A stretch of 64,000 nucleotides of DNA from NCBI GenBank assembly GCA_902622515.1, contig CACNQE010000002.1, forward strand, positions 167,594 to 231,593, read 5' to 3'. The notes under the pieces were generated by a model, which saw only the letters and a program-made list of their open reading frames with translations, had not been told where the DNA came from and ran no database searches. The stretch's first letter is position 1; the number at the start of each line of letters is the position of its first letter. Positions 35,914 to 43,972 of this stretch are shown here, piece by piece. This stretch comes from an uncultured SAR116 cluster alpha proteobacterium (lineage in GTDB: Bacteria > Pseudomonadota > Alphaproteobacteria > Puniceispirillales > Puniceispirillaceae). Position numbers and translations under genes: made by a program.

Positions 35914-36642
35914 ATGCCAACCGTATTGATAACTGGTGCGAATCGTGGTCTTGGACTAGAATTTACTAAAATTTATGCCGAGAACAAATGGAAGGTTATT
36001 GCATGTTGCCGCACGCCAGAAAAAGCATCTGTATTGAAACAAATTAAAACAGAGTTTGATTCACAAATAATCATTTTCAAAATGGATATTTGCAATCAAA
36101 AAGACATTGATGATTTTTGCAATAAAAATAGAACCACCACAATTGATTTGCTAATTAATAACGCTGGCGTACAATTCGAAAATTATGGCTCTGCGGCATA
36201 TGAAAGTATGGGAGAGGACCCAAACCCTGCTAATTATGATTATGAAATGTGGGCAGAAACTATGAAAATAAACTTATTCGCCCCAACGAAATTGACAGGT
36301 CATTTAACACCAATGTTAGAGCGAAGTGATAACGCCAAAGTCATTATGCTATCCTCTGGTATCGCAAGTCTTGAGAATACTTGGCAAGCAGGTAGATATG
36401 CCTATAAAACAAGCAAAGCCGCTCTGAACATGGTTGTGCGTACCTTGGGTGAATGGCTTCAAACAAAGAAAATTGCTACATTCGCCGTGTCACCAGGGTG
36501 GACAAGAACTGATATGGGGGGACCAAACGCTCCCCACCATTCCAGGACAGCCGTTGTTGGATTGTATAAAGTGATATTGGAGGCAGATTTCGCAAATACT
36601 GGAAGCTTTTACAATTTTGATGGAAAAAAAATACCCTGGTAG
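35914..36642 (+). CDS. SDR-family oxidoreductase (C-factor/sniffer-like)
   Basis: A 242-residue short-chain dehydrogenase. The nucleotide motif is LITGANRGLGLEFTKIYAE, the middle motif LLINNAGVQ, and the catalytic tyrosine and lysine are in YAYKTSKAALNM. The subfamily resembles C-factor and carbonyl reductases. GAGGGAA lies before the ATG. It probably shares a transcript with the upstream CMD-like gene. Confidence 0.88.
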   Translation: MPTVLITGANRGLGLEFTKIYAENKWKVIACCRTPEKASVLKQIKTEFDSQIIIFKMDICNQKDIDDFCNKNRTTTIDLLINNAGVQFENYGSAAYESMGEDPNPANYDYEMWAETMKINLFAPTKLTGHLTPMLERSDNAKVIMLSSGIASLENTWQAGRYAYKTSKAALNMVVRTLGEWLQTKKIATFAVSPGWTRTDMGGPNAPHHSRTAVVGLYKVILEADFANTGSFYNFDGKKIPW

Positions 36643-36654
36643 CGATAGTGCTTT

Positions 36655-36870
36655 TTAAGATGATTTTCGTTGCCATCCGGCAATCTCATTATGTTCGAAA
36701 CCTAATTCTAGTTCATTTTCCGCTCATTTTCCATTTACCTATACTTGTGTTTGAAAGGCTAAAATCAGCTTTAACGGGATTAGTAAGGTTCAAGGCTGTA
36801 AGAATATCTTTATTTATTAAGTCCATCCTAAAACCAGAATTGAATTTTTCGGGTAGAATGATTTGATGAA
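36655..36870 (-). pseudogene. Probable remnant of a 3-hydroxyisobutyrate-dehydrogenase-type C-terminus
   Basis: The minus strand reads ILPEKFNSGFRMDLINKDIL then TALNL, which resembles the F.pGFr.dL..KDl..al helix of the beta-hydroxyacid dehydrogenase C-terminal domain. After a stop and a frame change it continues ELELGFEHNEIAGWQRKSS to a stop at 36655–36657, which resembles the family ending. No N-terminal half is present. This fills the 300-base gap between the SDR and YciI genes. Confidence 0.4.
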
Positions 36871-36945
36871 ATTTATTTATAGTACTATTGTTTTTCCTCC
36901 TTAAAATTACAATTTTGATTGAAAAAATATTTTGATTTAATAATT

Positions 36946-37224
36946 TCAATCCGTTTTTTTATCCCACGCCATAAGGCTTATCTGGCTAAATAACCCTGCT
37001 TTTACATACGGGTCGTTATCAATAAAATTTTGGACTGCCTCCCTATCAGAGGCATCTACAATTATCAGTGTTCCTATAGGACTTACCCCATCGTCACATA
37101 CCAACGGGCCTGCATGAACGATTTTCATACCATGTTCGTACACATACTTTACATGTGCAGGATTATTTTTAGTTCTAATGGCTGATTTATCATGACAATC
37201 AATAGCTGAATAGACAAAAAGCAT
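36946..37224 (-). CDS. YciI-family protein
   Basis: A 92-residue ferredoxin-fold protein of the YCII family. It has AHVKYVYEHGMKIVHAGPLV and IGTLIIVDASDREAVQNFI, then NDPYVKAGLF, which is the conserved core with the histidine and aspartate positions of the family. GGAGGGAA lies before the ATG at 37224. Enzymatic role unknown; relatives act as small hydrolases or binding proteins. Confidence 0.85.
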   Translation of the reverse strand: MLFVYSAIDCHDKSAIRTKNNPAHVKYVYEHGMKIVHAGPLVCDDGVSPIGTLIIVDASDREAVQNFIDNDPYVKAGLFSQISLMAWDKKTD

Positions 37225-37444
37225 TGTATTTTCCCTCCGAAAAAATTAAGCCTAATGGCGCTCATTTAGACGCCCAATTTTATCCATAAAAATTAACTCC
37301 ACAATATATTTTTGCTGTCTCACTTTATATTTTTTAGTTGGCTCAGAAACTCTCTGTTTCTAATGAGAAAACTTTTTGAAAAAAATCAAGGACAAGATTC
37401 TAATGCCCAAAACATTATAGAAAACATAGTTTAACTTTTTTTTC

Positions 37445-38125
37445 CTATCGCCAGCCAAGCTCATCTCTAGCCTTATCAAGGCTGTCAAAAATCAGATGAC
37501 CTAGGGCAACACATTTTTCTGAAGGAATTTTTATATCTGGGATCTGGATAACAGGTATGCCTGCAGCATGTGCTGCCATTACACCAACATCTGAGTCCTC
37601 AAACGCAAGGCAGTTTTTTGCTAATACGTTAACGCAAGAGGCTGCCTTTAGATAAATATCTGCAGCAGGTTTCGCGTTTCTTACTTGGTCACCTCCAATA
37701 ATAGATCCGATAAATGAACGTAATTTAGCACGCGTCAAAAGTGTTTCGGCAGATTCAGTATACGAAGATGTGGCAACAGCAATTTTAATGTTTTGAGAAT
37801 TAATAAACTCGAGAAATTCTAATGCACCTTCCTTAGCAGGAACTTCATCATTTAAGAGTTTCTGAAAATGCTCCCACCAAGTCTGATTAAACAGTGTAAT
37901 ATTTGCATCCTTAGGCAGGATAGAAGCTAGTAGCTTATCTCTTAAAACAGAACCATGCCCAGTTAGTTGGGCATAATCCTCATCTGAGCAAGAAAAATTA
38001 ATTTTTTTACAGCTATAAAAAAAGGCTTGCTTCGCTACTTTTTCTGTGTCTAGGAGAAGCCCATCCATATCTAATAAAAAGGCTTCCGGAAGGGGAAACG
38101 GCTTATTAGTTATATTAATTTGCAT
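37445..38125 (-). CDS. HAD-superfamily hydrolase (subfamily IA)
   Basis: A 226-residue phosphatase-like protein. Motif I is FLLDMDGLLLDTE, motif II is the threonine/serine in VATSSYTES, the lysine motif is in GGDQVRNAKPAADIYL and motif IV is in AFEDSDVGVMAAHAAG. The cap domain lies between motifs I and II. Beta-phosphoglucomutase-like and phosphoglycolate-phosphatase-like enzymes have this form. Substrate unknown. Confidence 0.88.
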   Translation of the reverse strand: MQINITNKPFPLPEAFLLDMDGLLLDTEKVAKQAFFYSCKKINFSCSDEDYAQLTGHGSVLRDKLLASILPKDANITLFNQTWWEHFQKLLNDEVPAKEGALEFLEFINSQNIKIAVATSSYTESAETLLTRAKLRSFIGSIIGGDQVRNAKPAADIYLKAASCVNVLAKNCLAFEDSDVGVMAAHAAGIPVIQIPDIKIPSEKCVALGHLIFDSLDKARDELGWR

Positions 38126-38230
38126 TTGTTATTCTCTTTTTAATTAGTTCTTTTTGCCGATATATTATGTATCATAGAAACATTAATATTATTCAGTAAA
38201 TTTTCAAACTTAAGGGAGATAGATAATAAA

Positions 38231-39325
38231 ATGATTAAAACGCCCGTCTTTGATGGTCATAATGACCTATTACTAGCGCTTTGGCGTTCTAATGATTTAG
38301 ACGGAAACGATTTTATATTTGGAAGGCAAAAAGGACATATTGATCTTCCTAGGTGCAAAAAAGGCGGTCTTAAAGGAGGATTTTTTGCGATCTTTGTTCC
38401 TGCAACAAATGTAGCACCAGAAGCCTTTTGGGAACGTCACCCAGACCTAGTAAAAAGCAAAAAAGGGGCTACAGAAAAAATGCCCTCCAACAACTTACTA
38501 AATACAGAACAAATTTCACAAACATATGCTTACGAAGCTACAATCGAGATGATAAATATAGCGCATAATATAGCTGAACAAAATCCAGACAAACTAGAAA
38601 TATGTACAGATTATGCATCATTGCGGAGTTGCATCGATAAAGAAAAAATTGCGCTACTTTTGCATATTGAAGGTGCAGAGGCAATCAGCTCAGACTTAAG
38701 TCAGATAGAGATATTATACAACATTGGATTGAGGTCTATTGGTCTGGTATGGTCACGTAAGAATATTTTTGCGGAAGGGGTAAATTTTAGTTTTCCTTCA
38801 ACTCCTGACCAAGGTGATGGTTTAACGGATGCTGGCAAAGAGCTAATTCGTTTTTGCAATAGAAAAAAAATACTCGTTGACCTCTCTCACTTAAATGAGA
38901 AGGGGTTTTGGGAAATTGCAAAAATTTCTGATAAGCCTCTTGTCGCTACCCATTCTAATGTTCATTCTCTTTGTCCATCTCCACGAAATTTAACACAATC
39001 TCAACTAGCAGCGATCGCGGAAACCAATGGTGTTGTAGGTTTAAATTTTGGGATTGGTTTTCTACATCCTGAAGGTAAACAAGACAAAAACCTGAATCTT
39101 GATAACATGTGCAAACACTTAGATGCGCTTCTTGAAATCCTCGGAGAGGATGGGGTTGCACTTGGCTCTGATTTTGATGGTATTCAAATCTCAAACCATA
39201 TTTCAGATTGCTCAGGCCTGCCAAAACTTATTGCTTCAATGAAAAAGAATGGATATGACAAAAACTTAATCCAAAAAATATGCTTTGAAAATTGGCTTAA
39301 TTTATTGAAGAAGACAATTGGTTAA
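38231..39325 (+). CDS. Membrane dipeptidase (renal dipeptidase, M19 family)
   Basis: A 364-residue zinc hydrolase. Metal ligands appear in FDGHNDLLLAL (HxD), LLHIEGAEAI (Glu), ATHSNVHSLCPSPRNLT (His pair region) and LGSDFDGI. No signal peptide is present, so it acts in the cytoplasm. The family cleaves dipeptides, including D-amino-acid dipeptides. GGGAGA lies upstream of the ATG. Physiological substrate unknown. Confidence 0.92.
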   Translation: MIKTPVFDGHNDLLLALWRSNDLDGNDFIFGRQKGHIDLPRCKKGGLKGGFFAIFVPATNVAPEAFWERHPDLVKSKKGATEKMPSNNLLNTEQISQTYAYEATIEMINIAHNIAEQNPDKLEICTDYASLRSCIDKEKIALLLHIEGAEAISSDLSQIEILYNIGLRSIGLVWSRKNIFAEGVNFSFPSTPDQGDGLTDAGKELIRFCNRKKILVDLSHLNEKGFWEIAKISDKPLVATHSNVHSLCPSPRNLTQSQLAAIAETNGVVGLNFGIGFLHPEGKQDKNLNLDNMCKHLDALLEILGEDGVALGSDFDGIQISNHISDCSGLPKLIASMKKNGYDKNLIQKICFENWLNLLKKTIG

Positions 39326-39386
39326 AAATTTTCAAATATAACATACTTTCTTCTAATTGATTTAAATTGAATTTAAAAATTATCCT

Positions 39387-40643
39387 TCATGAAGCCGTCA
39401 TTTTAGGAACAACATGTAAAAATGTGTTTAGTTCTTGATTATCTGCCTCAACCGCACGCCTTAGGTGAAATTCAATATCTGGTATAGCTGACTTTACCCT
39501 CGCCCATGATGGAATAAAGGGTGTTTCCATAGGTGCATAACTAAAATCACTTCCTGCCCGCATAATATTTTCAGCAAATAACTCTACGGCTCTTTCTTCA
39601 GAATCTATGTCATAGCTCAACCCATTAACCTCAGCATCCGTTTGGTAATGACGAACCATATCAAGAGCAATTCGAAAGTAGGATGCTTTTAGAGTTCGAA
39701 ATGTATCAGGTCCGAAACAATACCCTTGAGTAGCCAACTTTCTTATAATTACTTTTACTATATCAATTGACATGCGTGATAAACCAAAATCACGGTCATC
39801 TTCAGAAAGTTCTTGATGTTTATGTTCATAAGTATCTGCTATATCAATCTGGCATATCCTGTTACTGGCTTGATTTCTCTGCATCTCTGATAATATTCCA
39901 ACTTCCAATCCCCAGTCTGACGATATCCGAAGTTCAGGAATAAGAGACCTTCTAAATGAAAACTCTCCCGCGAGAGGATATCTAAAACTCTTCATAAAAT
40001 TGAGATAATCGCTGTGACCAAGCACTTGTTCCATTGCCAAAAGCAAAGGTGACACTAGCAGTCGGCAAGCTCTTCCGTTCATTTTATTATCAGATATTCT
40101 TGCATAATATCCTTTACAAAATTCAAATTGATAATTTGGATTTGATATTGGATAGAAAAGTCTTGCCAGTAACATTCTATCATAGGTCAAAATATCGCAA
40201 TCATGTAACGCCACTGCGTCGGCTTTAGCTCTCGCATTAACATAACCTATACAGTACCATACATTTTGGCCTTTTCCTGGCTCCATTGGGGCAAGACCTT
40301 TTTCTTCAAGCATTTGTGAAATAGCCTTCATGCGAGGACCATCATTCCATAAAAGTGAGAATGGCTGGTTCAACTCTTTGAAGAAAGAATATGCATATTC
40401 GTATTGATCGCGATCTGCTTTATCTAATCCGATTATAATATGATTAAGATATTTTACCTTTGAAATATTTCTTACAATTTCTTTAAGCGCAGAGCCCTCT
40501 AATTCAGAATACAAACTTGGCAATATTAGTTCCATTGGCCGATACCCCGCAAATAACGAAAGGTCATCTTCCATCTGCTTAAGTGTTTTAGTGCCAAAGT
40601 TATGTAAGGTAGCCACACTACCATTCTGTGCAAAATCACCCAT
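39387..40643 (-). CDS. Glucosyl-3-phosphoglycerate synthase-like glycosyltransferase
   Basis: A 418-residue GT-A glycosyltransferase resembling GT81-type glucosyl-3-phosphoglycerate synthases. The metal-binding DxD is DCD at 148–150 in ADAVALHDCDILTYDRM. PGKGQNVWYCIGYVNARAKA before it and YPLAGEFSFRRSL after it also fit. It starts inside the end of the phosphatase gene (8-base overlap ATGGGTGA), so the two are translationally coupled. Together they would make glucosylglycerate, a compatible solute, from an NDP-glucose and 3-phosphoglycerate. Donor sugar is inferred. Confidence 0.75.
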   Translation of the reverse strand: MGDFAQNGSVATLHNFGTKTLKQMEDDLSLFAGYRPMELILPSLYSELEGSALKEIVRNISKVKYLNHIIIGLDKADRDQYEYAYSFFKELNQPFSLLWNDGPRMKAISQMLEEKGLAPMEPGKGQNVWYCIGYVNARAKADAVALHDCDILTYDRMLLARLFYPISNPNYQFEFCKGYYARISDNKMNGRACRLLVSPLLLAMEQVLGHSDYLNFMKSFRYPLAGEFSFRRSLIPELRISSDWGLEVGILSEMQRNQASNRICQIDIADTYEHKHQELSEDDRDFGLSRMSIDIVKVIIRKLATQGYCFGPDTFRTLKASYFRIALDMVRHYQTDAEVNGLSYDIDSEERAVELFAENIMRAGSDFSYAPMETPFIPSWARVKSAIPDIEFHLRRAVEADNQELNTFLHVVPKMTAS

Positions 40644-41463
40644 AACGTAATGTCTCCTCTATGTAATTTAAATTTAATGCTTTTCTAACTGCCTCTAACC
40701 ATCCGAGGGGAGCAATATTTCCTGCAATGATAGTACGCTCAAGTGGCATGGATATCGAAAGAAGGGGTTTGTGCGGGCGAGGTATAATGCAAGCTATATC
40801 GCAGTTTTCTAGCATATATGAATCATTTTCACTGTCGCCAACTCCTACTAAAAATGGTTCAAACCCAAAACTCTTTTGTTTGATGCGGATTAAATTGCAA
40901 TAATCGGCTTTATTGTGCTTTCCACTCAAGGTCATCAGTCTGCCACCCTGTTGAGCCGTTAAATTTTTAGCACTTAATATATATTTTAAATGCTGAAGTT
41001 GTATTTGATTACCTAAAAATTTAAAATTGAGGGAATATTCTCGAGCTAACGCATTTTCAAGTTTCTGCCCAGTAAATCCAAACACATCCGCTTGTTGTTT
41101 CACATTCATTTCGTGCACAAATAAACATTGATTTTTCAATTCTTCAGTTACAGATTCACACCATATTTCCCATATATTCTCCGAATTAATAGCCGCTTGG
41201 GATAAAGTAAAAGGCTTAGACGATTTTTCTGATGTGATTTCTTGGGTGTTATGAAACCCTGCACCATTTTCATATATGAACGGGACATTTCTTCCCAACT
41301 CTGCACAAAACATTTCCATTTCTATTTTAGTTTTACTAGAGGCAGGTACTATCAACGTCCCTGAATCCAATAAACTTAGTATGTCGGAATGAATTTGTTT
41401 AAAGCTGAAAGTTGAATGACTCAACAGGCTTCCATCAAGATCAGTGATTATAATATTCTTCAA
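40636..41463 (-). CDS. Mannosyl/glucosyl-3-phosphoglycerate phosphatase (HAD-IIB)
   Basis: A 275-residue HAD phosphatase. Motif I is ITDLDGSLLSH at the start, the second motif is VPASSKTKIEMEMF, and the third and fourth are in ENGAGFHNT and LVGVGDSENDSYMLENCD. The MpgP/YedP family hydrolyses the phosphate from mannosyl- or glucosyl-3-phosphoglycerate. The coupled synthase gene downstream supports the glucosylglycerate pathway here. Confidence 0.82.
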   Translation of the reverse strand: MKNIIITDLDGSLLSHSTFSFKQIHSDILSLLDSGTLIVPASSKTKIEMEMFCAELGRNVPFIYENGAGFHNTQEITSEKSSKPFTLSQAAINSENIWEIWCESVTEELKNQCLFVHEMNVKQQADVFGFTGQKLENALAREYSLNFKFLGNQIQLQHLKYILSAKNLTAQQGGRLMTLSGKHNKADYCNLIRIKQKSFGFEPFLVGVGDSENDSYMLENCDIACIIPRPHKPLLSISMPLERTIIAGNIAPLGWLEAVRKALNLNYIEETLRYG

Positions 41464-41576
41464 TTTTTTACCTATCTGATCCCATGGATTAGAATAATAG
41501 AAAAAACATCAAAGAAAAGTGCTTATTTTTACGCAATGTGATGCATTTACTGCATCGGTGCTTATCAAAAATAAAG

Positions 41577-41800
41577 GTGATTGAGGCAAAAACTCGTTCT
41601 AAGATGAACCTAGCCATGTTAGGGGCAATGGGACGAATTCATGAATGGGAATTGCATTGCAGGGGGGCCTCAATAATGGTATTAGCAAAGAAGAAATAAG
41701 GGCCATTATACATTGTGTTGGTATTTATGGAGGTGTGTCATTGTCTCTAGAGTGTTGTAGGGCTGCTAAGAAGGTATTTGCTGAGAGAAATATAGAATAA
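41577..41800 (+). pseudogene. Remnant of a carboxymuconolactone-decarboxylase-family protein
   Basis: The plus strand reads TRSKMNLAMLGAMGRIHEWE then LHCRGA before a frameshift near 41670, and in the next frame GLNNGISKEEIRAIIHCVGI then YGGVSLSLECCRAAKKVFAE to a TAA at 41798–41800. This is the C-terminal half of a gamma-carboxymuconolactone-decarboxylase-type protein with the conserved HCVGIYGG segment. The N-terminal half is absent. It occupies most of the 450-base gap between two minus-strand genes. Confidence 0.7.
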
Positions 41801-41916
41801 TACCAATGATACGTAATTAGGTTAGTAATACTAAAAATATAGGCACTTAAAATAGGTAAATTTAATGCTTGCAAAAAATAACTGAATTTAAATTAGGTCT
41901 GGAAAAATATTTGAAA

Positions 41917-42783
41917 TCAAATTGCGTAAAATTCACGTGCAGTCTTTTTAAAAATTAATTCATGCGAAGATTTGGGAATTAGGGTTTTAAAAGTCCTCAT
42001 CAAGGTGTTGTAGTCTGAATATAGACTGTCAACAGGAAAATTAGATCCAAACATGCATCGTTCTGCACCAAATTGATCTAAACATGTTTCGATTATGGGC
42101 CGAAAGTCCTCTATAGTCCAATTATGCTTAAACATTCCAAGTCCTGAAATTTTGCATGTTACATTAGATAGTGAAGAGAGTGACTTTAGTGCTTTTTTCC
42201 AGTAATTGATCCCTTCTATTGTTCTGTCATGTGGACTTCCAGCATGGCAAAGTGCAACCTTCAACTCTGGCACCTTCTCAAAGAGTAAAGAAGCTTGTTT
42301 CATTACCTCTGGAATAAGCTGCAAATCAAATGAATACCCTAGCTTAGATAGTGTTTTTAGGTTTTGCAGTACAATTGGAGATGCAATATTATCTAAAAGA
42401 CTAGAACCTGCTTCGTTACCAGGTGCTCTACTTAAAATTTGTCTCACTCCAGCTACAGATGGTAAATTTTCAAACTTTTCCATTTCTGCTCGCATTTTAG
42501 ATTTAGTTAAGTCACAAAATACGACTTGTTTCATATTCCAATCAGGATGATTATTTATAATATCATCAATCCAATTCGCTTCCTTTACAGGTTCTTTGGC
42601 GCCAACTTGAATGTGTATCGAAGCATAAAATCCATGAGGCTTACAATCTTTTTTAAAATCTTGAATTAAATAATTTTTCTGAATTGGTGTTGGGTCACCA
42701 AAAAAGCGCTTCTTTGATTTATCCTCTAACCATGGGTATGAAACAGCTGACAAATCCCACAAATGATGGTGTGCATCAATCAT
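41917..42783 (-). CDS. Amidohydrolase family 2 protein (fuconolactonase/LigI-like)
   Basis: A 288-residue TIM-barrel metal-dependent hydrolase. The N-terminal HxH site is MIDAHHHLWDLS, AVSYPWLED is typical of the lactonase branch, and the late aspartate lies in MFGSNFPVDSLYSDY. Members open lactones (L-fuconolactone, 2-pyrone-4,6-dicarboxylate). Its ATG overlaps the stop of the upstream NTF2-like gene as ATGA, so it belongs to the divergent operon across the LacI-type operator. Substrate unknown. Confidence 0.82.
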   Translation of the reverse strand: MIDAHHHLWDLSAVSYPWLEDKSKKRFFGDPTPIQKNYLIQDFKKDCKPHGFYASIHIQVGAKEPVKEANWIDDIINNHPDWNMKQVVFCDLTKSKMRAEMEKFENLPSVAGVRQILSRAPGNEAGSSLLDNIASPIVLQNLKTLSKLGYSFDLQLIPEVMKQASLLFEKVPELKVALCHAGSPHDRTIEGINYWKKALKSLSSLSNVTCKISGLGMFKHNWTIEDFRPIIETCLDQFGAERCMFGSNFPVDSLYSDYNTLMRTFKTLIPKSSHELIFKKTAREFYAI

Positions 42784-43820
42784 CTAAAACTGTTTTCCTG
42801 CATACGCTTTAATATATCAACGCCTTGCATTTTCCAAAAATGTAAGAAATCAATAAAAACCCAGTTTTCTGTCAGTTTTTCTCCTTCACGCCTGTAGAAG
42901 TCAATTACTCGCATATCTGCGGACTTGGCACTTCCTGGCATTCCCATAAATCCACCTGTGGGAGTAAGTGTAAGATTTGGCCAGCCAAAAAATGCGCCAA
43001 AAGCTCCCTCTGCTATCCTGCAAACATGCCCGTTGAATTTTCTATCTATAAAACCTGCGCGAAATGGCCCCGAGTGCTGCTCAGCATAGCGCTCAATAGT
43101 ATATGTAGCTCCAATACCAGAGGGACCCCACCAAATCATATCTTCATTCCAACTGCGACGAAGCTCATCAACGAGAAGTTCATCACTACCACCACCCCAG
43201 TTTTTACTATCCTCAATCATAAATTCAATTGCGTTAAGCGTCTTAGTACCTTCTTCATCTGGTAAGGACTGAAAAACCAATCCATTATGTGTCATGGGAC
43301 CAGGTTGAACAAGATGTGCCCCCGTTTGTGGCGGAAAGGGATTAAATCCTGCCTGCATCATAAAATGGGGAATATCAAAAAACATTGCTGTTTCAATAAT
43401 TTTATCATCTACAATGTGATTGAACTCACCATATCGAAGCATAACAATTTTTCGTGTCGGAGGAATTTCAAGCCAGGGCGAATCAAACAAGCCCAAAAAA
43501 TGCCCCATTGATGCAACCCATATACCTTTATAGCCCTCTATATTATTTTCGCCTGCGAAAAAGATATCCATTCTTCGTTGTAAATTACTTAGAGCTTTTT
43601 TTAATGGTCTCCAGAATTGGTCTGAGACTGCCTTGGGACCAAATTGTTCGTTAAAAGGATGATACCCTCGCCAAAAAATTTCCGGATGCATAACTTCAAA
43701 TAACAAATCCTCAACTGCGTTTTCCGGAGTCGAGTCGAGCCTTTGATAATAATCCAGTACAGTTTTTTTTGCTCTTTGTTTTTGGCTCATATCGTTTTTA
43801 ACTCTGTATTTTCTTGACAT
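42780..43820 (-). CDS. Two-domain NTF2/SnoaL-like protein (A)
   Basis: A 346-residue protein with what look like two NTF2-like (SnoaL/polyketide-cyclase) domains. The first ends near residue 160, after EFNHIVDDKIIETAMFFDIP; the second starts near 195 and ends ENWVFIDFLHFWKMQGVDIL. A WWGPSGIGATYTIERY segment is shared with protein C of this locus. The ATG at 43820 and one at 43790 are both possible. It is divergently transcribed from the ABC importer operon. SnoaL relatives catalyse cyclisation, hydrolysis or isomerisation, but the reaction here is unknown. Confidence 0.75.
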   Translation of the reverse strand: MSRKYRVKNDMSQKQRAKKTVLDYYQRLDSTPENAVEDLLFEVMHPEIFWRGYHPFNEQFGPKAVSDQFWRPLKKALSNLQRRMDIFFAGENNIEGYKGIWVASMGHFLGLFDSPWLEIPPTRKIVMLRYGEFNHIVDDKIIETAMFFDIPHFMMQAGFNPFPPQTGAHLVQPGPMTHNGLVFQSLPDEEGTKTLNAIEFMIEDSKNWGGGSDELLVDELRRSWNEDMIWWGPSGIGATYTIERYAEQHSGPFRAGFIDRKFNGHVCRIAEGAFGAFFGWPNLTLTPTGGFMGMPGSAKSADMRVIDFYRREGEKLTENWVFIDFLHFWKMQGVDILKRMQENSFR

Positions 43821-43846
43821 GGTAAGATAAGAAAAATTTAACTTGC

Positions 43847-43864
43847 CAAGTAAAGAATTACTTG
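43847..43864. repeat. Short inverted repeat next to the operator
   Basis: CAAGTAA and TTACTTG form a perfect 7-bp inverted repeat around AGAA, nine bases to the left of the LacI-type palindrome in the divergent promoter region. It could be a second regulator site. Confidence 0.35.
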
Positions 43865-43872
43865 TCTAGAAT

Positions 43873-43892
43873 TTTTGCAAACGTATGCAAAA
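43873..43892. promoter_or_regulatory. Putative LacI-family operator
   Basis: TTTTGCAAACGTATGCAAAA is a 20-base near-perfect palindrome centred on CG (one mismatched pair), the typical form of LacI/GalR-family operators. It lies between the divergent NTF2-like gene and the ABC importer operon. That operon encodes a LacI-family protein at 49873, the obvious candidate to bind here and control both directions. Confidence 0.65.
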
Positions 43893-43972
43893 TTACCTTA
43901 ACGATTATGTTATTTATTTTTTCAGGCAGGCCCTGATGGACATTTCAAAACTATACAGGAGAATAATACATT

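Noticed and set aside
36648..36866. 72-residue plus-strand frame
   Set aside because: It is antisense to the 3-HIBDH-type fragment, whose minus-strand reading has family similarity; this frame has none.
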